Below, piece after piece: positions 46,860 to 53,552 of a stretch of DNA of 64,000 nt (position 1 is its first letter; each line of letters opens with the position of its first letter). A program made the translations under genes and the position numbers. The stretch is from a virus. A model generated the notes under the pieces. The model searched no databases, had not been told where the DNA came from, and saw only the letters and a program-made list of their open reading frames with translations. The stretch is taken from IMG/VR virus record IMGVR_UViG_3300044798_000325, positions 1 through 64,000 of that record, one strand, 5' to 3'.

Positions 46860-47416
46860 AAAGTCGAATCCTTGTCATTGCGCTGGCGGTCGTTACTCTC
46901 ATCGCACTTGTCTCTGCGGTCGTGGCGTGGTACCGGTTGCAGCACCAAGTGCCTGTAAGCCGGACGGAGTTCATCAAGGTTCCTGAAGTCAAAACTGTTA
47001 CGAAAATTAAGCGGGTCGAGGTTCCCGGTCCTACGAAAATCGTGACGGTGGAAAAAGAAGTGGTCGTTGAAAAATTGAAACTCCCCGATTGGGTTAAGAC
47101 CGACGAGAACAAACAGGTCGTAGCGACCGCGGAGATACAGCCCTATGAAGGGAAGACTGACGCCGTGGCGATACTCGACACAAAAACAGGCGAAAGCGTG
47201 ATCGTGGCAAAGCAAATCCCTCTGCCCCTATTCGGCTTCGAGAATAGCAAGGAGATCGGCCTCCGGGCCGGGGTAACCATCAAAGGGGAGGCGGAAACAG
47301 GGATTTATGGACGTTGGTCTTTTTTGCGCGTGGGGAACCTTCATGTAGGCGCATACGGTGAAGCTAATAGCCGGGGAGATGCCAAGGCGCAACTTGAGAT
47401 AGGGTACAGGTTCTGA
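46856..47416 (+). CDS. Membrane-anchored periplasmic protein, spanin-like
   Basis: 186 residues, start overlapping the endolysin stop (ATGA). A single N-terminal membrane helix (residues 5-24), a Val/Lys/Glu-rich extended stalk with repeats VPEVKTVTKIKRVEVPGPTK and VTVEKEVVVEKL (quoted within limits), then a beta domain (GLRAGVTIKGEAETGIYGRW, GAYGEANSRG) ending in an aromatic C-terminus (EIGYRF) like an outer-membrane beta protein. Position in the lysis cassette suggests an inner-membrane or unimolecular spanin, but the beta end is unusual for that class. Confidence 0.5.
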   Translation: MKSRILVIALAVVTLIALVSAVVAWYRLQHQVPVSRTEFIKVPEVKTVTKIKRVEVPGPTKIVTVEKEVVVEKLKLPDWVKTDENKQVVATAEIQPYEGKTDAVAILDTKTGESVIVAKQIPLPLFGFENSKEIGLRAGVTIKGEAETGIYGRWSFLRVGNLHVGAYGEANSRGDAKAQLEIGYRF

Positions 47417-47417
47417 T

Positions 47418-47483
47418 ATGGCCAATGTGCTCGCCGGTGGGGTAGGGGCCGTTCTGGCGGTCGTGGCGATCCTTTTGCTATGA
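47418..47483 (+). CDS. Possible 21-residue single-helix membrane peptide
   Basis: ATG 47418 lies two bases after the previous stop and is followed by 20 codons for a Gly/Val/Leu helix (GGVGAVLAVVAILLL) and TGA. Size and hydrophobicity resemble tiny lysis-cassette peptides, but it lacks a clear ribosome site and may be chance. Confidence 0.3.
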   Translation: MANVLAGGVGAVLAVVAILLL

Positions 47484-48098
47484 GCCGTATCGTTGAAAAG
47501 ATTGTTACGGCTGATGCTTGTGGAAGAAAATACCTGCCACGCTGAGGACCATTTTAAAGCTGCGAAAGCGAATGGTAGATGGTCACGCGCACCACGGCGG
47601 GTTTTTGGTTCATCCGGTTCTTGCGTACTTCTCTCTCGTTCACCTTATCAACGCCCTTGACTGTACCGAGAGATTACCCATTATTTATCGTAGTCAACGA
47701 CTGAGGCCGATGCGTTTTTGTACCAGCTTTCTTTCTGAAATGAGCGAGCGTGATCAAGAGGGAAATGAAATGTGCCGGCAATTGTCATCATCGACATCCT
47801 ATGCAGCGGTGGGTAAGTAGACTCATAAAATGATATTTTAAGAAAATTGACTTTTTCTTAAAAATATCGTTTTGAAGGTGTCGATTGTTACGTTAGCAGG
47901 AAGGCAGTTGGATTCCGCACGAACAGAAAATATATTGTCAAGCCCTCGCATGTTACAACCCGTAATAAACAGGTGTGATCAATGAAAAAATGAAATGTGC
48001 TGGACATTGGCTTCACCTACAACTGCGCAACATCAGTCATTCCTTAAAACTGAGGATTGCGGATAGAAACAAAGCAACGATGCATGTCTTGCGATCTG
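47484..48098. other. Convergent junction, no supported gene
   Basis: 615 bases between the last phage gene (+) and the first defence gene (-). Short open frames are present but have poor ribosome sites or run antisense into the PIN gene. Base composition falls from GC-rich to AT-rich across this stretch. It holds the palindrome at 47827-47873 and two imperfect direct repeats, 47751-47784 and 47976-48009, sharing AAATGAAATGTGC. No tRNA or attachment-site core was recognised. Confidence 0.6.
47827..47873. terminator. Long AT-rich inverted repeat at the convergent junction
   Basis: Arms 47827-47846 and 47852-47873 pair as AAAAxGATATTTT(T)AAGAAAA with one mismatch (G-U possible) and one bulge around a 5-nt loop. 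T-rich sequence is present on both strands, so it could terminate the phage unit and the PIN unit from opposite sides. Its core TTTTAAGAA recurs in the palindromes at 53375 and 57123. Confidence 0.55.
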
Positions 48099-50069
48099 TC
48101 AAGCGTCACCCGGACGTGTTTCGGTGCTCTTGTCTACCGATGCACCTTGATCCATACCCGCAAACCGAAGAAACCAATCGGCCAACTTTTCCATAGTCCT
48201 ATGCTCCAATCTGTCAAGTATGGACGTCAGGGTCACGCCCCACGTGAGGTTGGCGAATGATAGAAGTAGCAAGAGCAGCAGGATACTGGAGAGTGAATAC
48301 CTTCCCCAAGCTGTCATTGGCCGTGGCAGTGCCCATGGGAATGTGTAGCCGATGCTCACGATAATTGCCATGGCACCGACGACAAGTACTGCACGTCGAA
48401 CTTGTCTTGCCAAGTTGGCTGCTTTGCAACGTAGATTCACGCGACGAACAATATTATCCTCTTCATACTTCTGGATCTTGCTTTCAGAAACACGCCGCCT
48501 CTCCTGTTCTCTAATCACGGTATCTTTGAGGTCGGCACGAAGCATTTCCGTAGCTATTTTGAGCACTTCTTGAACAGTGCCTTCTGAGAAAGCAGTTTCG
48601 TCACCCCGCGTAAGGTCCATAAGGGCACTCTTCGCTGCTAAAGAATGCCTAAGAATGTAGTATTCATCAGCCGAAATTATGTCTTTGTCCTGCAATCGTG
48701 CTACTTCAGCGAGATACTTCTTCCATAGGTAGTCCGGCGGTTGCATGGCCGCAAATACTTGCGCAAGGAGCTGTTTGCGCGGAAGATCGGGTGCCTTTGT
48801 TGGATTCTTGAGCCACAATAGATTCCCTAAAGCATAATCAGTCATGCACAGTGCGACGACACCCGGTGACGCCTCGTGCTGAAAAAACTGCCTCGTCACT
48901 CTTGCCAAGGGAGAATTACTTGTGACAAAGAGCGCCCATGACAACTCCGGCGAGAAAGACTCCCTGCCTCTGCGCAGTCTGGCAATTGCGGAAATGGAGT
49001 CGACATCGTTTACACGGGCCTTGGGACTGATATAGTGAATCTCAGCGTCGATGGCCTTTTCAAACCCTTTTTCATCCACCAGGAAAATGGCTTCGTATGG
49101 AGGCTTCTCATCAACAGTGATTTCCAAGGAACGTAACTTTTCGTTCAGGCGGGCGATCATCAATTCAACATCTGATGCCGTCCGTCCGGTTTCGATGAAA
49201 TACTCCATGCTCGGCCCAAACGAGTCGCGGAAGCGACCATAGCGGAGACGTTCTGCACAAGCGTCAAGAATCCCGCGGAGTTCGTTTATCGTGTGCTGAA
49301 AACAATAAAGTTCGGCTCCATGTTCTTTTAACAGACTGATGAGCTCAAGACTGGGGGCCGCACATATGGGTCCTGCGTAGCCCGCAGCGAAGACTATGAT
49401 TTTTGTATCGAGGTAAACTCGCGTGTTTTTGAAGCGTTGTTGCACCCTACCTGGATCTGGCAAGTAGAGAGCGTTTGTAAGCAAGTTACCCTGAACAAGG
49501 GCGACGATGTCCTCAAAAACCTGTCTGTCCTTCGACTGCGCTTCCGCGATGAACGAGCCTACGATGAACCCGCGCCCTGACCGGTCATATGTACCTGAAA
49601 AACTGCTTCTCTCAGCGAACGTGAAGAGCAAGGACAATGAGTTGTCACGAAGGAAGCTATGCAAAGCAGCACCGGCGTCTTCCTCCGTCCAATCGACTGA
49701 GTGTGCACTTTTCGAATATTCCGAAAGTTTCCTCAAGATGATATCGTGAATCGCTTCGACCTTCAATTGTCTTTCGCGGAATCCAGTTTCGGAACACTTC
49801 GCGGCGATGCGATAGAAAACGCCATACTCTCTTCGTAGATAGCCACGTTTTGTGGCGCGCACAAGGATCATTTTAAGTGGGTTGAATGGAATGTCCAGGC
49901 CAAACTCTGTTTTGAGCTGCATCTGGAGAGATGGGAGAGAAACGGCATCGTCTGCGGATTTCCGAACGCACTCAATAGCGAAGGGAACAAAACTTTCGAC
50001 ATAGTCCTTGCCGCAAACATCCCAGTTTACTTTTAGAATCGCGAGACTCACCAGACTTGATTCATGCAT
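48099..50069 (-). CDS. PIN-like nuclease with C-terminal membrane anchor
   Basis: 656 residues from ATG 50069; GGGGAG seven bases upstream supports this start over one 22 codons earlier that would lie across a terminator-like hairpin. N-terminal ~190 residues are helical, with winged-helix-like parts (ILVRATKRGYLRREYGV). A PIN-like core follows: RVYLDTKIIVFA (first Asp), HTINELRGIL (Glu), NDVDSISAI (Asp) and LFVTSNSPLARV (strand with Ser/Asn), about residues 215-410. A charged helix (EQERRRVSESKIQKYEED) and two membrane helices (about 565-585 and 598-615) end the protein. PIN proteins cut RNA; membrane tethering and location suggest a defence effector. Family not identified. Confidence 0.6.
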   Translation of the reverse strand: MHESSLVSLAILKVNWDVCGKDYVESFVPFAIECVRKSADDAVSLPSLQMQLKTEFGLDIPFNPLKMILVRATKRGYLRREYGVFYRIAAKCSETGFRERQLKVEAIHDIILRKLSEYSKSAHSVDWTEEDAGAALHSFLRDNSLSLLFTFAERSSFSGTYDRSGRGFIVGSFIAEAQSKDRQVFEDIVALVQGNLLTNALYLPDPGRVQQRFKNTRVYLDTKIIVFAAGYAGPICAAPSLELISLLKEHGAELYCFQHTINELRGILDACAERLRYGRFRDSFGPSMEYFIETGRTASDVELMIARLNEKLRSLEITVDEKPPYEAIFLVDEKGFEKAIDAEIHYISPKARVNDVDSISAIARLRRGRESFSPELSWALFVTSNSPLARVTRQFFQHEASPGVVALCMTDYALGNLLWLKNPTKAPDLPRKQLLAQVFAAMQPPDYLWKKYLAEVARLQDKDIISADEYYILRHSLAAKSALMDLTRGDETAFSEGTVQEVLKIATEMLRADLKDTVIREQERRRVSESKIQKYEEDNIVRRVNLRCKAANLARQVRRAVLVVGAMAIIVSIGYTFPWALPRPMTAWGRYSLSSILLLLLLLSFANLTWGVTLTSILDRLEHRTMEKLADWFLRFAGMDQGASVDKSTETRPGDA

Positions 50070-50106
50070 GACGACTCCCCTGCTGTGGCACCGGATAATT
50101 TGTAAT

Positions 50107-50131
50107 AAAAAACCCGTTCTTAAAAAACGGG
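50107..50131 (-). terminator. Terminator-like hairpin in the leader of the PIN gene
   Basis: Read on -, CCCGTT (50131-50126) pairs with AACGGG (50118-50113) around TTTTAAG, followed directly by six T (50112-50107). It lies 38-62 bases upstream of ATG 50069. No gene ends just upstream on -, so it is either an attenuator of the PIN gene or an orphan terminator left after the insertion element arrived. Confidence 0.6.
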
Positions 50132-50380
50132 GCATCTGTAAGCCAATATATATTTCCCTCCAGCATTACTATACGGGATGGAACTAAACACAGATTTCCA
50201 TATCTTAGTTCATAGATATCACGATTTTCATTTCAAATCTACTATATGATGAAAAATTATATGCCGCGGGACTTCAGGAAGTTACAAATACCCACGCTTA
50301 TCCGAAAAAGCGCCATCCAAAAAATGCATGTTACGAATGGAAATACTCGGAATATCCCCACAAGTCAATTGAATATTTTT

Positions 50381-50388
50381 ATTTTTAA
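50381..50388. repeat. Left target-site duplication (ATTTTTAA)
   Basis: Identical to 53141-53148 and immediately outside the left inverted repeat. Confidence 0.93.
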
Positions 50389-50411
50389 CGGAATGTCCCA
50401 TTTTAAGGTAG
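50389..50411 (+). repeat. Left terminal inverted repeat of the IS
   Basis: Begins CGGAATGTCCCA and ends AAGGTAG; pairs with 53118-53140 with three mismatches in the centre. Confidence 0.93.
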
Positions 50412-50418
50412 TGTCTTT

Positions 50419-50850
50419 TTATAAATATTTTAGGAGTCCAAATGCACCTAATGATAAAATTGATAGCCAAACAAATATTGAGAAAAGGGTCCAAAAAATA
50501 TTCTGATGCCAGGGGGATTTTACAAAAGTTGGGAGATCGTCTATCCGTTTTCCAGTCTCAACCCATTCTTTTATATCGGCCACGGCTTGAGAATGTCCTC
50601 TTGATTCACCAAGGAGAAGCCATAGACCTATTAGTATCGATAAAGTCATCAATGATATTGAAATCAAAAGAAGGATGCTCAGTAACTTTTCGCAGGGTAG
50701 GGGCTTGTCTTGTAATCCAATCAGAAGGACTAAAGATGGTGTCAAAATAGTTATCGCAACACGAACCCACTCAAGCCTTTTCTGGTAACCACCAATACGG
50801 TGATCTTGAATAAGCGGGAGAGCTTTTATTTTTTCTTCTTTGTGGTTCAT
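50419..50850 (-). CDS. IS passenger: small three-helix membrane protein
   Basis: 143 residues; its stop lies 8 bases inside the left inverted repeat, so the whole gene is IS cargo. A charged N-terminus (NHKEEKIKALPLIQDHR) precedes membrane helices at about residues 29-47, 57-80 and 118-140. The ATG at 50850 has no good ribosome site, so expression is uncertain. The layout (cytoplasmic linker plus paired helices) recalls small membrane effectors of defence systems, but no family is recognised. The terminator at 50902-50927 separates it from the other IS genes. Confidence 0.55.
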   Translation of the reverse strand: MNHKEEKIKALPLIQDHRIGGYQKRLEWVRVAITILTPSLVLLIGLQDKPLPCEKLLSILLLISISLMTLSILIGLWLLLGESRGHSQAVADIKEWVETGKRIDDLPTFVKSPWHQNIFWTLFSIFVWLSILSLGAFGLLKYL

Positions 50851-50901
50851 AATTTGGAGCGTTACTTTATAAGGGAAACGTAGAAATATTCAAGGAAAAA
50901 G

Positions 50902-50927
50902 AAAGGCGGGGAAACGTCCCCGCCTTT
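50902..50927 (-). terminator. Rho-independent terminator inside the IS
   Basis: AAAGGCGGGG (50902-50911) pairs perfectly with CCCCGCCTTT (50918-50927) around a 6-nt loop. On - a T-rich tract (CTTTTTCC) follows. It ends the transposase/P63C/51207 transcription unit. Confidence 0.75.
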
Positions 50928-50961
50928 TGTGTGCTTAAAGGAAGGGTTAGGATAATATTAC

Positions 50962-51207
50962 TCAGGCTGGAATCCCATTATTGGGGTTAGGAATTTTATA
51001 TGTACCTTTCCGTAAATTAGCCGCTTGCCTTGTTGACGAAATAGACTGAAACGCTTTTAACAAACATAAAGCCGCCGGAAGTAACGCCCACCATGCCCAT
51101 AAATAGCCAACCCCAACGGAAATAATTATCCAGAGCCAAAATCCATTCGCGTGTCTGTGTGCGGCGGCATCAAAATCTCTTGCGGTAGCGGTCCGCGCAT
51201 TAAGCAT
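50962..51207 (-). CDS. IS passenger: small membrane protein
   Basis: 81 residues. AAAAGGGGGTAGAGA precedes ATG 51207. A basic N-terminus (NARTATARDFDAAAHRHANG) leads into one long or two short hydrophobic helices (FWLWIIISVGVGYLWAWWAL and LLPAALCLLKAF, about 23-54), then a polar tail. It follows the P63C gene in the same direction and is closed by the 50902 terminator, so it is probably co-transcribed with the transposase. Confidence 0.55.
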   Translation of the reverse strand: MLNARTATARDFDAAAHRHANGFWLWIIISVGVGYLWAWWALLPAALCLLKAFQSISSTRQAANLRKGTYKIPNPNNGIPA

Positions 51208-51273
51208 TCTCTACCCCCTTTTGCAAAGTGTGTGCTGATTATTCGTCGTGCTCCTCCATAAATGGCATTTTTG

Positions 51274-52179
51274 TTAATCCACATCAGGATCATCAATATC
51301 AAGCGGAACCGTTTTCCCATAACGAGGCAAGGCCCTCTCGATAGCACGTTTGAATTGTCCCCAATTGGTTGTTGCCTTCATCAATGCGATTACAGCCGCC
51401 AAATGCTCTCTCAGGCGAGGATGACCAACATCTTCGGTTAGTCTTTGAAAATAGCGGTGCCTCCGCCTCCCTTTATCGTCCTTTGGGGTTATCCGCTTAA
51501 GTTCATCAAGTACGCCTGGGGCGATCCGTTCATAAACCAAATCGTTTGTTAATGTTCCGATATATTGCGGCCGTTTTACGGAAAATGGTTGATATTGCCA
51601 ACCTTTTAATCTAAACAGGCGCTCATAAAACTCGTCCGGGAATGTCTTAGCCCATTTTCGCAGTTCTTTTGCGATAAACTTTTCAAGGATTTCTTCTAAT
51701 GCTTGCCGTGAACGTATTTCCTGATAACCCGTTGCTTCATCAACGAGCGCAATGATCCCAACCCGAGCAAATCCCCTCAGCAATATTTCACACTGATCAG
51801 CAATATGCGTTTGCTGATAATTTAGCTTTCCCTTCTTTCTTGCAGTTAGCACGGCATCACAAAGGTCAGCCAAAACAGTGGCCTCATATCCATAAGCCAC
51901 ATTACCGCCGGCAATTTGAAACTTAATGGGGTTAGTGATCACATCTATTAACTCACCGGAAGCAAAAGGTTTAATTGATTTTGTTGATATGAATTTAGCC
52001 AAACGATCACCACCCCCTCTTCCCGCCGTTCCTTGTTTCATGTCGAGTGCTGTCATCATACCCCGTTGAACAAGCACCCTTTTTTCATCCTCCAAAACAT
52101 AACAGGGTATCTCAATGTTGCCAAAGCGAAGGGGTCTATCTGGAGAACCACAGATACTTTTGGGAATGTCTTTTGTCAT
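51274..52179 (-). CDS. IS passenger: P63C-domain protein
   Basis: 301 residues. ATG 52179 overlaps the transposase stop (ATGA) and a perfect GGAGGTGA ribosome site lies inside the transposase end, so the two are translated together. The protein shows the P63C pattern: IPCYVLEDEKRVLVQRGMM, GGGDRLAKFISTKSIKPF, YGYEATVLADLCDAVL, YQQTHIADQCEILLRGFA, GIIALVDEATGYQ and the C-terminal KWAKTFPDEFYERLFRLKGW (quoted in short parts). P63C proteins occur on phages and mobile elements; their function is not established. Possible roles are DNA-binding regulation or accessory transposition. Confidence 0.75.
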   Translation of the reverse strand: MTKDIPKSICGSPDRPLRFGNIEIPCYVLEDEKRVLVQRGMMTALDMKQGTAGRGGGDRLAKFISTKSIKPFASGELIDVITNPIKFQIAGGNVAYGYEATVLADLCDAVLTARKKGKLNYQQTHIADQCEILLRGFARVGIIALVDEATGYQEIRSRQALEEILEKFIAKELRKWAKTFPDEFYERLFRLKGWQYQPFSVKRPQYIGTLTNDLVYERIAPGVLDELKRITPKDDKGRRRHRYFQRLTEDVGHPRLREHLAAVIALMKATTNWGQFKRAIERALPRYGKTVPLDIDDPDVD

Positions 52180-53054
52180 TGAATCACCTCCACAGCTCTT
52201 CGTAAGGTTAATCCAAACAGATCGTCAGTCTTCCGGTAATTGTGGCGGTAGCAGAATTCATCGATATACTTCGGAAGGTAACGCAAGCTGACTTTGTGAT
52301 ATTGGCCGACGATCCCCCGTTTCAATAACGCCCAAAACGATTCAATATTGTTGGTGTGCTTGTTTCCATCAACATACCATAAGGTATGATTGGTTACTTG
52401 GTGAGCAACGATCTTCTGTATCCCTAAATAGCCCTTGTATTCATCCGTGATAAGTGTTGCGTTTACCGTATCGATATGGTTACGGACAAGGGCCTTAAGA
52501 TTCTTGCCGTTTAGCTTTTCCTTCTTCATAACCTTTGCCCGTACCGATCCGTTACGTTCAATCATTCCAACAACCGGAGTCTTTTTAGTTCCCCGGCCTC
52601 GTTTAAGAGGTTCGCCATTCCCACCGCCCTTGCGCGGTTTACCTCCAATATAGGTTTCGTCCATTTCAACGATACCCGTTAATAATGCCCTTTGGTGCTG
52701 TTGTGTCATGGCTTGCCGTACCTTCATGCCCATGCGCCATGCCGTGTCTTTGTTTACTTGAAGATCACGGCCAAGTTGACGCGCGGAAATCCCCTTCTTT
52801 GCATTCAGCACTAAAGAGATAGCGAGAAACCATTTCTGTAAAGGTAAGTGGGTATGGTGAAAGATGGTGCCTACTGTAACGCTAAAGGTCGTGTTACAGT
52901 TATTGCAATGATAGCGCATTTCTTGCGTCATCGGTGTTTGATTATCCGATCCGCAGTAGGTACATTTTGGAGTGCCAGACCATCTAACGCCCTCTAAATG
53001 ATTGATGCAATCTTTTTCTGTGGGGAATTTCTCGTAAACTTCGATGATGTTCAT
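52176..53054 (-). CDS. IS1595-family transposase (zinc ribbon plus DDE)
   Basis: 292 residues. ATG 53054 is chosen for its AGGAGG ribosome site eight bases upstream; a GTG eight codons earlier lacks one. N-terminal zinc ribbon CTYCGSDN...YHCNNCN (about residues 29-54). The DDE catalytic residues are visible in IVEMDETYIGG (D about 139), LITDEYKGY (D about 207) and HTNNIESFWALLKRG (E about 248), the ISXO2/IS1595 arrangement. A charged central insertion (KPRKGGGNGEPLKRGRG) is usual. The gene is intact and probably active. Confidence 0.95.
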   Translation of the reverse strand: MNIIEVYEKFPTEKDCINHLEGVRWSGTPKCTYCGSDNQTPMTQEMRYHCNNCNTTFSVTVGTIFHHTHLPLQKWFLAISLVLNAKKGISARQLGRDLQVNKDTAWRMGMKVRQAMTQQHQRALLTGIVEMDETYIGGKPRKGGGNGEPLKRGRGTKKTPVVGMIERNGSVRAKVMKKEKLNGKNLKALVRNHIDTVNATLITDEYKGYLGIQKIVAHQVTNHTLWYVDGNKHTNNIESFWALLKRGIVGQYHKVSLRYLPKYIDEFCYRHNYRKTDDLFGLTLRRAVEVIQ

Positions 53055-53117
53055 GGTCGCTACCTCCTGTTGGGACACACGGTAGCACTATGTTTCGTGG
53101 ATGTCAAGAGAATTCTT

Positions 53118-53140
53118 CTACCTTATTCTGGGACATTCCG
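53118..53140 (-). repeat. Right terminal inverted repeat of the IS
   Basis: On - it reads CGGAATGTCCCA...AAGGTAG, the mirror of the left end. The transposase start lies 64 bases inside. Confidence 0.93.
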
Positions 53141-53148
53141 ATTTTTAA
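53141..53148. repeat. Right target-site duplication (ATTTTTAA)
   Basis: Identical to 50381-50388 and immediately outside the right inverted repeat. Confidence 0.93.
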
Positions 53149-53213
53149 TATCGGTCCACAACCCGGACAATTTATTATCTCGCGGGCCAGAACTTCCTGG
53201 TTTCCTTTTTTGT

Positions 53214-53321
53214 TTATTTTTTCTTCACCGAACGGTCGGGCTTAGTTTTCTTGGTCTTTTTCTGATCCCTCAGCAATCGGGAAATGTCTTTCTGCCGGTT
53301 AGTGGTCCGTGCCTTGGCCAT
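53214..53321 (-). CDS. Possible small basic protein, maybe 5' part of a broken gene
   Basis: 35 residues from ATG 53321 with AAAGGAAA upstream; 14 Lys/Arg (for example RQKDISRLLRDQKKTKKTK). The frame stops in an A-run; one extra A would extend it into a stretch with CPGC that ends at the IS insertion. It could be a small nucleic-acid-binding protein or the 5' remnant of a gene broken by a frameshift and the IS. Confidence 0.35.
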   Translation of the reverse strand: MAKARTTNRQKDISRLLRDQKKTKKTKPDRSVKKK

Positions 53322-53374
53322 GAAAATTTCCTTTCTGGAGACTGAGTTACCGAAAAATATTAATCTGTGGAAAA

Positions 53375-53406
53375 TATATTTAAGAATACACGTATTCTTA
53401 AATATA
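53375..53406. repeat. Perfect 15-bp-arm palindrome downstream of gajB
   Basis: TATATTTAAGAATAC (53375-53389) and its exact complement (53392-53406) are separated by AC. The two-base centre is too tight for a stable RNA hairpin, so a protein-binding site or cruciform is as likely as a terminator. Shares the ATTTAAGAA core with 57123-57152. Confidence 0.7.
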
Positions 53407-53552
53407 ATCGTCTTTCATGGACATTTGATTCTGTGCGTTACACCTACGAAGGCGGAGAAGCAACTATCTGCTGAGAGTTGAAGATTGCCATAAGAAACCC
53501 CGCAGACAAGTCCGGCTTGGTGGATCCGTCTAATGGTCGTGTTCTATTACAT

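Larger units (their letters stand above)
50070..50388. other. AT-rich spacer between PIN gene and insertion element
   Basis: Holds the hairpin at 50107-50131 and the left target duplication (50381-50388). On -, a short open stretch ending in TAA near 50282 (RNMHFLDGAFSDKRGYL) reaches the element edge; when the element is removed in thought, the frame continues into the right flank. This may be the remains of a small interrupted gene. No promoter could be assigned with confidence. Confidence 0.4.
50389..53140 (-). mobile_element. IS1595-family insertion sequence with passenger genes, 2,752 bp
   Basis: Terminal inverted repeats of 23 bp (50389-50411 and 53118-53140; 20 of 23 match; outer part CGGAATGTCCCA, inner part AAGGTAG) enclose an IS1595-type transposase and three further genes on -. 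The 8 bp on each side, ATTTTTAA at 50381-50388 and 53141-53148, are identical, the target duplication length expected for this family. Intact ends and duplication point to a recent insertion by transposition. The element is about 1.7 kb longer than a transposase-only member because of the passengers. Confidence 0.95.
53149..53552. other. AT-rich region between IS and gajB, one small basic ORF
   Basis: Contains the 35-codon frame at 53214-53321 and the perfect palindrome at 53375-53406. Just downstream of the small frame on -, in a +1 frame after an A-run, a zinc-knuckle-like stretch (EVLAREIINCPGCGPILKI) is open up to the IS edge. Otherwise nothing recognised. Confidence 0.5.

Noticed and set aside
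47518-47820. 100-codon open frame on +
   Set aside because: No ribosome site, unlikely composition and no recognisable domain; lies in the convergent junction.
47751-48009. Imperfect repeats around AAATGAAATGTGC as attachment sites
   Set aside because: Only about 24 of 34 positions agree, there is no integrase or tRNA nearby, and the spacing of 225 bp is too short for a prophage.
47975-48196. 73-codon open frame on + overlapping the PIN gene end
   Set aside because: Antisense to a well-supported gene and poor start context.
50246-50506. 86-codon open frame on + across the IS left end
   Set aside because: It crosses the IS junction, so its sequence is a by-product of the insertion.
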